Shown here: in pieces, positions 1 to 11,580 of the stretch
Layout: the number at the start of each line of letters is the position of its first letter
How positions within the stretch are numbered: the first letter of the stretch is position 1
Program-made: the position numbers and the translations under genes
The notes under the pieces: model-generated
The model's input: the letters and a program-made list of their open reading frames with translations, nothing else
Told to the model about the DNA's origin: nothing
Databases searched by the model: none
Source: G965276765 sp965276825
GTDB taxonomy: Bacteria > Actinomycetota > Acidimicrobiia > Acidimicrobiales > Palsa-688
Direction: 5' to 3'
Assembly: GCA_965276825.1 (NCBI GenBank)
Contig: OZ255630.1
Coordinates: 3,844,001-3,908,000 of the forward strand
DNA: 64,000 bases

Positions 1-2
1 GC

Positions 3-2708
<2,706 letters not shown>

Positions 2709-2724
2709 CCATCGCCCCCGGAGG

Positions 2725-2730
2725 TAGCCT
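2725..2730 (+). promoter_or_regulatory. Putative -10 box (TAGCCT) of a leaderless transcript
   Basis: TAGCCT lies 8 nt before the ATG at 2739, and there is no Shine-Dalgarno in between. This places the expected transcription start at or next to the start codon. The same arrangement recurs before several other genes in this window. No clear -35 hexamer is visible. Confidence 0.4.
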
Positions 2731-2738
2731 GGCCGCCG

Positions 2739-3566
2739 ATGACGTCCCGGTCGAGCTCTCCGGCGCCTGCCGCCTTCGGGCACCTGGCGGAGGAGTGGGC
2801 CGCCATCGTCGAGCTGTGCCGGGGCTTCGACGACGGTGACTGGCGCCGGCCGACAGCCTGCCCGGGATGGGATGTCAAGGACCACCTGGCCCACCTGGTC
2901 GGCACCGAGGCCATGCTCGCCGGCCTCCCGGGTCCGCCGCCTCCCGCGCCGATGCCCGACCACGTCCGCAACCCGCTCGCCGAGGCCAACGAGGCCTGGG
3001 TCGACCAGCGCCGACCCCGGTCGGGCGAAGCCGTGCTGGCCGAGTTCGAGGAGGTCACCGCGTCACGCCTCCTCACGCTGGCGTCGATGACCGACGAGGC
3101 GCTCGCCGAGCCCGTCCCGAGCCCGATCGGCAGGGTGCCCTACGAGGTCTTCCTGGACGTGCGGGTGATGGACTGCTGGATCCACGAGCAGGACATGCGA
3201 GCCGCGACCGGACGCCCGCCCCGCTGCGAGGGGTCGGCCGCCGAGGCCGCCGTCGACCGTCTCACCGGGTCCTTCGGCTACGTGGTCGGCCGCCGCGCCG
3301 GCGCCTCGGAGGGCGCGTCGGTGGTGCTGTCGATCACGGGACCCGTGGCCAGGACCGTGGCGGTCGAGGTCCGGGGTGGGAGGGCGGAGCGCGTCGACGC
3401 CCCCGAGCAGCCCACCGCCACCATCGCCGCGAGCACCCCGGTGTACGCCGCGCTGGCCGCCGGCCGGGGCGACCCCGGAGCGGCGGTCACGTCGGGCGAG
3501 GTGGCCGTCGGGGGCGACACCGACCTGGCCATGCTGGTGCTGGCGAACCTGGCCCAGATGCCCTGA
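2739..3566 (+). CDS. Maleylpyruvate isomerase-family, mycothiol-dependent (DinB-like) protein
   Basis: The 275-residue protein belongs to the DinB/MDMPI superfamily, whose actinobacterial members are metal-dependent thiol transferases or isomerases using mycothiol. The N-terminal four-helix region carries CPGWDVKDHLAHL, in which His49 and His52 match the conserved GWxVxDHxAHL metal-site motif. The C-terminal half resembles the SCP2-like MDMPI C-terminal domain. The start at 2739 is supported by the -10-like box directly upstream and the absence of another good start. The substrate is unknown. It is 30 bp downstream of the sensor kinase but probably has its own promoter. Confidence 0.82.
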   Translation: MTSRSSSPAPAAFGHLAEEWAAIVELCRGFDDGDWRRPTACPGWDVKDHLAHLVGTEAMLAGLPGPPPPAPMPDHVRNPLAEANEAWVDQRRPRSGEAVLAEFEEVTASRLLTLASMTDEALAEPVPSPIGRVPYEVFLDVRVMDCWIHEQDMRAATGRPPRCEGSAAEAAVDRLTGSFGYVVGRRAGASEGASVVLSITGPVARTVAVEVRGGRAERVDAPEQPTATIAASTPVYAALAAGRGDPGAAVTSGEVAVGGDTDLAMLVLANLAQMP

Positions 3567-3601
3567 GGCCCGGCGAGGGACAGCGATTCCGGTCCAGACC
3601 C

Positions 3602-3630
3602 TTGCCACGCCCCGGGCCGGTTCCTAGGGT
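3602..3630 (+). promoter_or_regulatory. Putative sigma70-type promoter of the GH3 gene
   Basis: TTGCCA (3602-3607) and TAGGGT (3625-3630) are separated by exactly 17 bp, close to a vegetative -35/-10 pair. Transcription would start near 3637, leaving a leader of about 60 nt before the GH3 ATG at 3697. Confidence 0.5.
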
Positions 3631-3696
3631 GAACGGTGCCTGAACAGGACGGACCGTTCGGGCAGACGACCTACCACAACCTCGGGGGTTCCCACC

Positions 3697-6543
3697 ATGG
3701 TGCACTCACCTCGGTCGACGGCGCGCGCGCTCGCCAGGCCCCTGCTCGCCTCGGTCGCCGCGCTGGCTGCGGTCGTGGGCGTCGTCGGCTTCACGGCCAC
3801 GGGCGCGAGCCACCCGACGGTCCATCGGGCCCGGCTCGCCGCCACCACCGCGGCGTCGTGCCCGTGGGTCGGCTCCCACCAGTCGATCGCCCGGCGGGTC
3901 GCCGCGGTCATCGGCCGCATGACCCTCGCCGACGAGATCACCCTCGTCGAGGGCCAGGGCAGCAACCAGCCCTACGTGTTCTACATGGCCGGCATCCCCC
4001 GCCTGTGCATCCCGCCGATGGGCCTGGAGGACGGGCCCAACGGCGTGGCCGACAAGCTGACCGGCGTCACCCAGCTGCCCGCCGGCGTCGACCTGGCCTC
4101 CAGCTGGGACCGTGGCCTGGCCACCCGTTACGGACAGGTCGTCGGCGCGGAGAGCGCCGGCAAGGCGGTGTCGGTCAACCTCGGTCCGACCATCAACATC
4201 GACCGGGACCCCCGGTGGGGGCGCAGCTTCGAGACCTTCACCGAGGACCCCGCCCTCAACGCGGCGCTGGCCGTCAACGAGATACGCGGCGTGCAGAGCC
4301 AGGACGTCATGTCGCAGGTCAAGCACTACGTCGCCTACAACCAGGAGACCAACAGGAACACCCCGCAGGACAACGTGCTGGTGAGCCAGCGGGCCCTGCG
4401 GGAGATCTACCTGCCGGCGTTCCAGGCGGCCGTCCAGCAGGCCGGCGTGGCCTCGGTGATGTGCGCGTACTCCACCATCAACGGCAGCTACGCGTGTCAG
4501 AACCGTCACCTGCTCACCAAGGTCCTGAAGCAGGACTGGGGCTTCCCCGGCTTCGTCACCTCCGACTACGGCGCCATCCACTCGACCACCGCGGCAGCCG
4601 CTGGCACCGACATGGAGCAGCCGGAGAACACCTACTTCGGCAACGCGCTGGCGACGGCGGTGGCCGACCACGCCGTGCCGAGGGCGGTGCTCAACACCAT
4701 GATCCAGCGCATCCTCACCGAGATGTTCCGCTTCGGCTTCTTCGACCACGCCCGCCCGGGCTCGACCACCGCCACGGTGACCACCCCGGCGCACGTCGCC
4801 CTGTCGACCAGGGTGGCCGAGGAGGGCACCGTGCTGCTGCGCAACCGGGGCTCCGTGCTGCCCCTCGACCCTGCCGCGGCCGGGTCGGTCGCGGTGGTCG
4901 GCCCCGCGGCATCGGCGTCGCCGGTCTACGGCGGCGGCGGGAGCGCGGCGGTCCTGCCGAGCTCGACGGTCACCCCCCTGCAGGGCATCACCGCCGCGGC
5001 CCGGGCGGCCACGACCGTCAGCTACCAGCAGGGCCTGCCCACCGACACGTCCCTCGCGGCCATCCCGGCGGGCACGGGCCCCAGCCCGGCCGGGCTCACC
5101 CCGGCGTACCAGCCGACGCCGTTCGGCGGCTCCTACACCGGAACCCTCACGGCGCCAGAGACGGGCACCTACGTGCTGGCCGTGACCAACTCCTGCGGGT
5201 GCTACACACCCACCACGCTCAGCGTCGACGGCACAGAATTGCTCTCCGATCCCGGGACGCCCCCCGCCAGCACCTACTCGGCGTCGATCCAGCTCCGGGC
5301 CGGCGCGACCTACCAGGTGGCCGTGAGCGGCAGCTCGAGCAGCCTGACCTGGGCCACCCCGTCGGAGCTGGCGCCGGGGATCCAGGCCGCGGTGACCGCG
5401 GCGCGCAACGCCAGGACCGCGGTGGTCGTGGTGGCCGACGACACCGAGAGCGAGGCGGCCGACCGGGCCAACCTCGCACTGCCCTCCGCCCAGGACGAGC
5501 TGATCGCCGCGGTCGCAGCGGCCAACCCGAGGACCGTCGTGGTCGTCGACGCGGGCGCACCGGTCGCCATGCCGTGGCTCCCCCAGACGGCGTCGGTGCT
5601 CGACGCCTGGTATCCCGGCCAGACCAACGGCACGGCGCTCGCCGCCACGCTCTTCGGGCGCTCGAACCCGAGCGGGCACCTGCCCGTCACCTTCCCGGCC
5701 TCCCTCGCGCAGGTGCCGGCCGCCGCCCCCTCCTCCTTCCCCGGGGTCAACGGCCAGGTCCAGTACGCCGAGGGCCTCGGCGTGGGGTACCGCTGGTACG
5801 ACGCCAGGTCGCTCACCCCGATGTTCCCGTTCGGCTACGGCATGTCGTACACGTCCTTCCGCTTCCGCCACCTGCGCGTCGCCCAGCGGGCCGTCGCCGG
5901 CGTGGCGACCGAGACCGTGACCGCCCAGGTCACCAACACCGGCTCGAGGGCCGGAGCCGACGTCGCCCAGCTGTACCTGGGCGACCCGGCGAGCAGCCGC
6001 GAGCCGGCCCGCCAGCTGGTTGGGTTCCAGCGGGTCGCGCTGGCGCCGGGGGCGTCGACGACGGTCACCTTCCCGGTCACCCCGCAGTCCAGGTCGTGGT
6101 GGAACCAGGCCGCCGGCACCTGGTCCCAGTCCGCGGGCGGCTACCGGGTGCTCGTCGGTGACTCGTCGTCGCTCGCCCAGCTGCCGTTGCGGGGCCACTT
6201 CGCTGTGGCCTCGACGCCGGGCGCCCGCACCGTCACCCTCGCCGCTCCCGCCCGCGTCCTGCGGGGACGGTCGTTCCGGGTACGGGTGACCCTCGGCAAG
6301 GGGGGCACCGAGGTGCTTCGGGGGGTGAGCCTCGGGCTCACCGTCCCTCAGGGCTGGACCGCGCAGGCCGTCGGTCGGACCAGCTTCCCGGTCGTGAGGC
6401 CCGGCTACGCGCCGGTCGCCACCTACGTGGTGACCGCACCGCCGTGGCAGCCGGTCGCTGACGCCACCGTCCAGGCCACCGCCCTCCTCGGCGCCGGGAG
6501 CGGCGTGGTGCGACAGACCGGCGCGGGGATCGTCACCCGCTGA
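3697..6543 (+). CDS. Secreted glycoside hydrolase family 3 beta-glucosidase-type enzyme with PA14 insert
   Basis: The 948-residue exported enzyme should hydrolyse beta-linked glucosides or xylosides from the non-reducing end. It starts with a hydrophobic signal segment (about 12-35). The GH3 N-terminal barrel contains the substrate-binding KHY motif at Lys209-His210 and the nucleophile Asp290 in TSDYG. The GH3 C-terminal domain is split by a PA14-like beta domain (about 470-560). An Fn3-like domain follows at about 720-800, and the tail resembles the NEW3 (NPCBM-associated) sugar-binding domain. This is the PA14-inserted GH3 architecture. No transporter or regulator for sugars is adjacent, so the polymer target is not clear. 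Long antisense open frames overlap it but are composition artefacts. Confidence 0.92.
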   Translation: MVHSPRSTARALARPLLASVAALAAVVGVVGFTATGASHPTVHRARLAATTAASCPWVGSHQSIARRVAAVIGRMTLADEITLVEGQGSNQPYVFYMAGIPRLCIPPMGLEDGPNGVADKLTGVTQLPAGVDLASSWDRGLATRYGQVVGAESAGKAVSVNLGPTINIDRDPRWGRSFETFTEDPALNAALAVNEIRGVQSQDVMSQVKHYVAYNQETNRNTPQDNVLVSQRALREIYLPAFQAAVQQAGVASVMCAYSTINGSYACQNRHLLTKVLKQDWGFPGFVTSDYGAIHSTTAAAAGTDMEQPENTYFGNALATAVADHAVPRAVLNTMIQRILTEMFRFGFFDHARPGSTTATVTTPAHVALSTRVAEEGTVLLRNRGSVLPLDPAAAGSVAVVGPAASASPVYGGGGSAAVLPSSTVTPLQGITAAARAATTVSYQQGLPTDTSLAAIPAGTGPSPAGLTPAYQPTPFGGSYTGTLTAPETGTYVLAVTNSCGCYTPTTLSVDGTELLSDPGTPPASTYSASIQLRAGATYQVAVSGSSSSLTWATPSELAPGIQAAVTAARNARTAVVVVADDTESEAADRANLALPSAQDELIAAVAAANPRTVVVVDAGAPVAMPWLPQTASVLDAWYPGQTNGTALAATLFGRSNPSGHLPVTFPASLAQVPAAAPSSFPGVNGQVQYAEGLGVGYRWYDARSLTPMFPFGYGMSYTSFRFRHLRVAQRAVAGVATETVTAQVTNTGSRAGADVAQLYLGDPASSREPARQLVGFQRVALAPGASTTVTFPVTPQSRSWWNQAAGTWSQSAGGYRVLVGDSSSLAQLPLRGHFAVASTPGARTVTLAAPARVLRGRSFRVRVTLGKGGTEVLRGVSLGLTVPQGWTAQAVGRTSFPVVRPGYAPVATYVVTAPPWQPVADATVQATALLGAGSGVVRQTGAGIVTR

Positions 6544-6597
6544 CGGACCGGTCGGCGAGCGGGTGACGTCAGGACCACGCTCCGATCATCGTCATAG

Positions 6598-6617
6598 CAG
6601 GGCCTTCGTGGGCCCTG
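6598..6617 (+). terminator. Hairpin downstream of the GH3 gene
   Basis: CAGGGCC and GGCCCTG form a perfect 7-bp stem around a 6-nt loop (TTCGTG), 55 bp after the GH3 stop. There is no clear U-tract, which is common in high-GC actinobacterial terminators. Confidence 0.5.
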
Positions 6618-6854
6618 ATAGACGTATCGCTCGCAGACTCTTCGGTTCTGACCTGGCACTGGGGCAGGGGGAGCGATGATCGGCTGGGCGCGGGTTGGGC
6701 TCTGTCCGGGTCGGCAGCATCGACCAGCGGGTCGAGCGCCAGCTCGAGCACAACCGACGTACATCTCCCGGCGGTCAACTCGCCCGGTCCCCGTACCACC
6801 ACGTGCCTCAGGCCGATCCGCTTCCGGGGTAAGCGAAAGCGTCTCCGGCAGTGC

Positions 6855-6860
6855 CAGGAT
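6855..6860 (+). promoter_or_regulatory. Putative -10 box (CAGGAT) before the AraC-type gene
   Basis: CAGGAT lies 6 nt before the GTG at 6867 with no ribosome-binding site between them, matching the leaderless pattern seen elsewhere in the window. Confidence 0.3.
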
Positions 6861-6866
6861 CGTTGG

Positions 6867-7616
6867 GTGAGGTATCGGGAGCGTGCTGCACCCGTGGTTG
6901 GCGCCGTGCTCTGGGAGCGCACGAGCGGCGGGACACCAGAAGGCACCCCGATCATGCCCGACGGCTGTGTGGACCTGTTGTGGGACGGTACGCGCCTGTT
7001 CGTCGCCGGTCCGGACACGGCCACGCGCTGGCACTGGAGTCCGCCAGGCACCAACTTCGTTGCGCTGCGCTTCTCTGGCGGAGTCGGCCCGGCGCTGCTC
7101 GGCGTGCCCGCTCACGAGTTGCGGGATCGGAGCCCGGACCTCGAAGAGCTGTGGCCGGCGCGCCAAGCGAGGGTGCTGACCGAGCGAGTGGGAGCAGACC
7201 CGTCACCAGTGCTGGAGGCATGGGTGATCGAGCGCGCCGCTGGCTGCGCCCTGGACCCCTTCGGGCTGCGTGTGTGGTCCATGGCGACATCCGGGGTCTC
7301 GGTGGCCGCGATGGCCGCCCGCCTCGGCATGAGCACCCGCCAACTGCACCGACGCTGCCTGCCGGCCTTCGGGTACGGGCCAAGGCATCTGGCTCGGGTG
7401 ATTCGCTTCGGTCGGGCGCTGGAGGCGATCCGCGCCGGCGCGGCCTTGGCCCAGGTGGCCGCGGCCTGCGGCTACGCAGACCAGGCACACCTCACCCGGG
7501 AGGTCCGCGCTCTCGCAGGGACGACCCCCCGGGGCCTGCTTCGTTCGCCCTATGCGGAGGGCAGCACAGCAAACAGGTCGACCGGGCGGCCGTCGGGGTC
7601 GAAGACGACGGCGTAG
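6867..7616 (+). CDS. AraC/XylS-family transcriptional regulator
   Basis: The 249-residue regulator has an N-terminal DUF6597-type sensor-like region with the motif PDGCVDLLW (about 30-40). The C-terminal AraC double helix-turn-helix spans about 150-230, including the pattern MSTRQLHRR and the second helix region CGYADQAHLTRE. Proteins of this type are usually one-component regulators of a neighbouring gene. The last 67 bp overlap the 3' end of the convergent VOC gene, so the two may be linked in function. The GTG start follows a -10-like box without a Shine-Dalgarno. Confidence 0.85.
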   Translation: MRYRERAAPVVGAVLWERTSGGTPEGTPIMPDGCVDLLWDGTRLFVAGPDTATRWHWSPPGTNFVALRFSGGVGPALLGVPAHELRDRSPDLEELWPARQARVLTERVGADPSPVLEAWVIERAAGCALDPFGLRVWSMATSGVSVAAMAARLGMSTRQLHRRCLPAFGYGPRHLARVIRFGRALEAIRAGAALAQVAAACGYADQAHLTREVRALAGTTPRGLLRSPYAEGSTANRSTGRPSGSKTTA

Positions 7617-7951
7617 CGCATGCCCCAAAAGGCGTCCCATGGTTCGAGATGGCCCTCGTAGCCGGCGGCGGTCAGATCCCGCCACGCGGCGTCGACCTCG
7701 GCCGGGCTCTCACAGGCGAAGGCGAGGGCGGACCGGTGCCCGCTCCCGGTCGGGGGAGACCAGCCCGGGTCGAAGGAACGGATGGTCTCCTCGGTGTCCC
7801 AGGCCAGGCGCATGCCGCCCGAGAGCTCGATGTCCACATGCGGCTCGTCGTCGGCTGTCTCAGGGATGTCGAGTCCCAACCGGCGGTAGAAGTCGAGGGT
7901 AGCGGCCATGTCGGAGACCACCAGCTCGATCAGGGCAGGGCGAAGCTTCAT
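7550..7951 (-). CDS. VOC-superfamily (glyoxalase/bleomycin-resistance type) protein
   Basis: The protein is about 133 residues and has the paired beta-alpha-beta-beta-beta fold pattern: it starts with a VVSDMAATLDFYRRLGLD segment and ends with FDPDGRPVDLF, both typical of VOC metalloenzymes and binding proteins. I chose the ATG at 7951 because homologous domains begin at this point; an upstream GTG at 7972 adds only seven residues. The substrate cannot be inferred. AraC-VOC pairs are common, and here the genes converge and overlap by 67 bp. Confidence 0.82.
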   Translation of the reverse strand: MKLRPALIELVVSDMAATLDFYRRLGLDIPETADDEPHVDIELSGGMRLAWDTEETIRSFDPGWSPPTGSGHRSALAFACESPAEVDAAWRDLTAAGYEGHLEPWDAFWGMRYAVVFDPDGRPVDLFAVLPSA

Positions 7952-8133
7952 GGCAGCGACCGTAGCGAGCACTTCTCGGATGATGCTTGAACGATTCGGA
8001 CGTCAGCCGGTGGGCAGCTGTACCGGGCGGGGAACGATCAGCGGACGCGCCGTTGGCTCTCACCGGACGGGCCGTGTCGTCGCCGAATACGGATCGGGCT
8101 GCGGGCACTGGCCCCAGTTCGAGTTGATCGTTG

Positions 8134-8559
8134 TCAGGAAAGGAGTTGAACGGGTAGCCCGACGTCGGAGGCGTTCCGGGCCAAGGCTCCGTCCAACGTC
8201 CACACGGCTGTATCGAGCCGGCGGGCCAAGCAGACGTATGTCGCGTCGGTGGCGTGACGGCGACGAAGCAAAGCGGTGACAGCAGCTACCTCTCGGCCAT
8301 CGACGGCCACGTCGAAGGGGTGAAGAAACAAGCCGAGAGCGGCCAGGTCCCCCCAGATCTCGCCCACGTCGCTCATCTCGAGCGCCCCGTCGAAGACCAA
8401 GCGAGCGAGAACGTTGGCAACCTCGTAGGGCAAGACAGCCGGGGCATGCAAGCCTTCCCCCGCTTCTAGCCAGCGCTCCAGGTGGGTCCGGGCCTGGCCT
8501 TGGTGCTGATCGGCTACCACGACTGCCACGATGACGCTGGCGTCGATGACGACGCTCAC
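8134..8559 (-). CDS. VapC-type PIN-domain toxin
   Basis: The 141-residue PIN ribonuclease is the toxin of a VapBC pair. Conserved acidic residues are visible: Asp6 (VIDAS), Glu46 (YEVANVL), Asp105 (ATDATYV) and Asp123 (TLDG), which together would bind Mg or Mn. Known relatives cleave tRNA or rRNA. The GTG start overlaps the antitoxin stop by 4 nt (GTGA), so translation should be coupled with the antitoxin made first. Confidence 0.9.
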   Translation of the reverse strand: MSVVIDASVIVAVVVADQHQGQARTHLERWLEAGEGLHAPAVLPYEVANVLARLVFDGALEMSDVGEIWGDLAALGLFLHPFDVAVDGREVAAVTALLRRRHATDATYVCLARRLDTAVWTLDGALARNASDVGLPVQLLS

Positions 8560-8816
8560 CGGGATGGGTCGAGAGCTACGCGAGCCTCCGCTACGAGGTC
8601 CACCGCGTCGGCCGGAACCTGCTTCTGAGATCGCCGCACCAACCGATCGAGCGCCGCGCGGGCCTGCGTGTGGCCGGTATCCGTCGTGTTCCCACTCAGT
8701 CCGGCGTGCACGAGGATCCGGGCCAGGGTGCCTGGGCGGACCCGAAGCCGGTCGGCCTGCCGCTCCAGCGCAGCGTGATCGGCCTCGTCGAGGCGAAGGG
8801 TGATGGCCTTGGTCAC
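8556..8816 (-). CDS. Ribbon-helix-helix-type antitoxin of VapBC pair
   Basis: The 86-residue protein starts TKAITLRLDEADHAALERQ, the beta-strand/helix pattern of ribbon-helix-helix DNA-binding antitoxins, and has a charged C-terminal half that should wrap the toxin. I chose the GTG at 8816 because AGGA sits 8 nt upstream; the GTG at 8822 would be too close to that site. It overlaps the toxin gene by 4 nt and probably autorepresses the operon from the short region up to the insertion element. Confidence 0.85.
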   Translation of the reverse strand: MTKAITLRLDEADHAALERQADRLRVRPGTLARILVHAGLSGNTTDTGHTQARAALDRLVRRSQKQVPADAVDLVAEARVALDPSR

Positions 8817-8954
8817 AACCACAATCCTAGAACCAGGCGCGATGCGAAGCGACGCGCAACGCATCATCCTCGCGGCGCGTGTCCGGCAGGGGATCCTTGG
8901 TTGCGGACGCCTGATGTCCGGACGTGGTCGTGCTTGGCGCCTATCGACGGTCGG

Positions 8955-10357
8955 ATCGTGTCCCTTGTAGTGGTGTAGCTGGCGGGTCCCCCTGATGGGT
9001 GGGCCACCGGCGTGAAGCTCGTCGTGTTCCTGCAAGAACACACGAAGGAGACCACGCCGGTGACCCTCACCGATTCTGACCTGTCCACCTTGCTCGCGGC
9101 TGTGAAGGCCGGCGAGATGACTGACACTGTCCGCACCAGCCTGGCCTGGGTGCTCCAGCAGTTGATCGAGGCCGAGCTCACCGCGACGATCGGCGCCGCC
9201 CCTGGCGAGCACTCATCGGCTCGGACCGCGTTGCGTAACGGGCATCGCCCGAAGCTGATCTCGACCGCCGCGGGCGACATCGCCGTCGACATCCCGAAGT
9301 TGCGGACGGGCAGTTTCTTCCCGGCCATCCTGGAACGCCGCCGGAGGATCGACCGGGCCTTGTTCGCGGTGGTGATGGAAGCCTGGGTGCACGGGGTGTC
9401 GACCCGCAAGGTCGACGACTTGGTCAAAGCGCTCGGCGCCGCGTCGGGGATCTCGAAGTCGGAGGTGTCACGGATCTGTGCCGAGCTGGACGTCGATCTG
9501 GAGGCGTTCCGGACCCGCCGTCTCGACGGCGCCTTCCCGTACGTGTTCGCGGATGCCACCTACGTCAAGGCCCGGGTCGGCGGCCGGGTGGTGTCGCGGG
9601 CGGTGGTGGTCGCCACCGGGGTCACCGCCACCGGCGACCGCGAAGTGCTCGGTGTCGACGTCGGCGACAGCGAAGACGGCGCCTTTTGGACCGGGTTCTT
9701 CCGGTCGCTGCGCGCTCGGGGACTGTCCGGGGTGCAGTTGGTGATCTCCGACCACCACCTCGGCTTGAAAGCCGCCATCGCCGCCGTGTTCGTCGGGGCC
9801 GGCTGGCAGCGCTGCCGGGTGCACTTCATGCGCAACGTGCTCTCTAGGGTCCCGAAAGCCTCCGCCGAGATGGTCGCGGCATCGATCCGGACCGTGTTCG
9901 CCCAGCCCGACGCCGCCCATGTCCGTTCCCAGCTGACCGAGATCGCCGGCATGCTCCGACCCCAGTTCCCCGACGTGGCCGCCATGCTCGCCGACGCCTC
10001 CGAAGACGTCCTCGCGTTCACGCACTTCCCGGTCGCCCACTGGCGGAAGATCTGGTCGACCAACCCCCTCGAGCGGCTCAACGCCGAGATCAAACGGCGA
10101 ACCAATGTCGTCGGGATCTTCCCCAACGACCCCAGCGTGCTTCGGCTGATCACCGCAGTCGTCGTCGAAGCCCACGACGAATGGCAAGTAGCCGAACGGC
10201 GCTACCTGTCCGAAGAGTCCATGGCCAAGCTCCACACCACCCCCGCCCCGACCATCGAAGAGGCGCCCCTGGCCGTCACCGCCTGAGATACTCGAACAAC
10301 CACGCCGAGCATTTCACGCCGGCCAACGTCGAGCTACACCACAACACGGGACGTCAA
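8955..10357 (+). mobile_element. IS256-family insertion sequence with 10-bp target duplication
   Basis: The 1403-bp element carries one transposase gene. The 10-mer CGACGGTCGG occurs immediately outside both ends (8945-8954 and 10358-10367), as expected for a target-site duplication; the family usually makes 8-9 bp, so one base may be chance. Imperfect terminal inverted repeats are visible at 8960-8980 and 10332-10352 (AGCTACACCAC core shared, 2 mismatches in 21). Element length, gene and ends are all consistent with an intact and recently inserted copy. Confidence 0.88.
9060..10286 (+). CDS. IS256-family transposase
   Basis: The 408-residue DDE transposase of the Mutator/IS256 superfamily catalyses cut-and-copy movement of the element. 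Candidate catalytic positions are the Asp in FADATYVKA, the Asp in ISDHHLGLKAA and the Glu in NPLERLNAEIKRR. I chose the GTG at 9060 because AAGGAG lies 9 nt upstream and homologues begin near TLTDSDLSTLL; an in-frame GTG at 9012 is possible but lacks this site. The reading frame is intact. Confidence 0.93.
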   Translation: MTLTDSDLSTLLAAVKAGEMTDTVRTSLAWVLQQLIEAELTATIGAAPGEHSSARTALRNGHRPKLISTAAGDIAVDIPKLRTGSFFPAILERRRRIDRALFAVVMEAWVHGVSTRKVDDLVKALGAASGISKSEVSRICAELDVDLEAFRTRRLDGAFPYVFADATYVKARVGGRVVSRAVVVATGVTATGDREVLGVDVGDSEDGAFWTGFFRSLRARGLSGVQLVISDHHLGLKAAIAAVFVGAGWQRCRVHFMRNVLSRVPKASAEMVAASIRTVFAQPDAAHVRSQLTEIAGMLRPQFPDVAAMLADASEDVLAFTHFPVAHWRKIWSTNPLERLNAEIKRRTNVVGIFPNDPSVLRLITAVVVEAHDEWQVAERRYLSEESMAKLHTTPAPTIEEAPLAVTA

Positions 10358-10396
10358 CGACGGTCGGCAGGGTGGAGCCGAGGGTCACTGGTCGTA

Positions 10397-10792
10397 TCAG
10401 CGGCGGGCGGTCCGGGCGAACCGCTGAGCTAGTGCGTCGAAGGCGGAACGCAACTGCTCGGGTCCGACGACCTCGATGTCCGCGTCGAGCTGCCCTATCT
10501 GGGCGGCCAGCGCGGGCCACGACCAGGCGCCGAGCACGAGCCGGCATCGCTTTGCCGACACCTCCTCGACGCCACCGTCGTAGACATACGGTGAGACTTC
10601 CGATGCGGGCGGGTCGACCAGCACCTCGCCCTGGCACGACCAGTCGGACGTCGACCCGTCGGTCCCTCGGAAGCTACCGGCAACGCCACCTTGTGCCTCG
10701 ACGCCTATCACATCTTGGGGTGGGCCAGCTTCGGTGGCGGCGACGTCTACGTGGGGCCACCCGGCCCAGCGAGTGAGGGCCGCGAGCAGGGC
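10397..10792 (-). pseudogene. C-terminal remnant of a WYL-domain transcriptional regulator
   Basis: The open frame of about 131 codons has no proper start. It ends with features of the WYL C-terminal extension, in particular RCRLVLGA.SW, DADIEVVGPEQLRSAF and LAQRFART. A TGA at 10793-10795 closes the frame upstream, and the helix-turn-helix and most of the WYL core are absent. It lies 30 bp from the right target duplication of the IS256 element, so the region appears rearranged. It could also be an unusual short WYL protein started from GTG at 10711. Confidence 0.55.
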
Positions 10793-10821
10793 TCATTGGG
10801 CGCTCCGTTCTTGACGGGCGG

Positions 10822-11328
10822 TCAGGCCAGTGTTCGCTTGTACCTCAGCTCGTCGACGTTGAGTCCCCAGAGCTCCTCACGCCGGCGGACGCCGTCGTGG
10901 CTCCATCCGTCGATCCGATAGAAGTGCTCCGCCCGCTTGTTCCCTGTGAGCACCCACAGCACTGTTTGGGTGAAACCCTCATCGAACAGTCTTTCCCGGG
11001 CAGCGGCGATGAGAGCACGCCCGACTCCGCTGCCCCAAGAGGGTGGATCGACGTATAGGGCCAGCAGTTCTCCGGCCGGTCCGGCGTCGTGGTCCCTGCA
11101 GGGTCCGATGGTCGCGAAGCCGATGATGGTGCTGTCCTCGACGGCGACGAGGGTTGCCGGTTGGGCGGGATCGGTGTCTTCGAACGTGTAGTGCTGGGCG
11201 CGGTCCTCGGGATGGAGCCCGGCGAGGTAGTCGTCTGGAAGCAGACCTCGATAGCCGACTTGCCATGAACGCACGTGGACCGCAGCGACGTTGTCGGCGT
11301 CCGTTTGCTTGGCAGGCCGGATCTCCAC
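10822..11328 (-). CDS. GNAT-family N-acetyltransferase
   Basis: The 168-residue acetyltransferase shows the GNAT fold in order: the N-terminal IRPAKQTDADNVAAVH strand-helix, the LLALYVDPPSWGSGVGRALI acetyl-CoA pyrophosphate loop (motif A, about 88-112), and the NKRAEHFYRIDGW motif B near 130-142. The acceptor is unknown; possible substrates include small amines, antibiotics and protein N-termini. The GTG start at 11328 begins right at the conserved first strand. It sits between two decayed genes in the accessory stretch. Confidence 0.88.
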   Translation of the reverse strand: MEIRPAKQTDADNVAAVHVRSWQVGYRGLLPDDYLAGLHPEDRAQHYTFEDTDPAQPATLVAVEDSTIIGFATIGPCRDHDAGPAGELLALYVDPPSWGSGVGRALIAAARERLFDEGFTQTVLWVLTGNKRAEHFYRIDGWSHDGVRRREELWGLNVDELRYKRTLA

Positions 11329-11377
11329 CTGCTCAACATAGCCACACCATCTGCTGAGGAGGAGGCGATGATCGGCT

Positions 11378-11580
11378 CTACGCGCTGAGGCGTGGTTTGC
11401 GGCCTCGGAGTCGTGCGACTCGGGGAGTGTTCCATCGCAGCCCGCATGTGAGCAACAGGCGTAGCCGGTAGTTGTCGAAGTTCCGGAATCCGTGGCCGAT
11501 CCTGCGGACTTTCTCGATCAACAGATTCACAGCCTCGGTCGGTCCGTTCGAGGCGTGACCGGTCGCGTGGTAAGGGCGCC
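11378..11580 (-). pseudogene. C-terminal fragment of an ISL3-family transposase
   Basis: About 65 codons match the conserved C-terminal end of ISL3 transposases, with the motif SNGPTEAVNLLIEKVRRIGHGFRNFDNYRLRLL. The rest of the gene is missing: the recognisable part stops near 11580. GGCTCTACGCGC at 11374-11385 resembles the terminal GGCTCTTCGC-type repeat of this family, so the element end may be preserved. I infer an old, truncated insertion. Confidence 0.7.

Larger units (their letters stand above)
6544..6866. other. 323-bp non-coding interval
   Basis: The interval lies between the GH3 gene and the AraC-type regulator. It contains the hairpin at 6598-6617 and the putative promoter of the regulator at its right edge. 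Short open frames here lack start signals and recognisable protein features, so I call no gene. Confidence 0.6.

Noticed and set aside
3706..6198. Very long open frame antisense to the GH3 gene
   Set aside because: High GC keeps antisense frames open; the sequence lacks protein motifs while the sense strand has clear GH3 motifs. The same applies to antisense frames over recB, recD, the helicases and the P450.
6676..6870. Small open frame upstream of the AraC-type gene
   Set aside because: Arg/Pro-rich translation with no start signal; it overlaps the region proposed as promoter.
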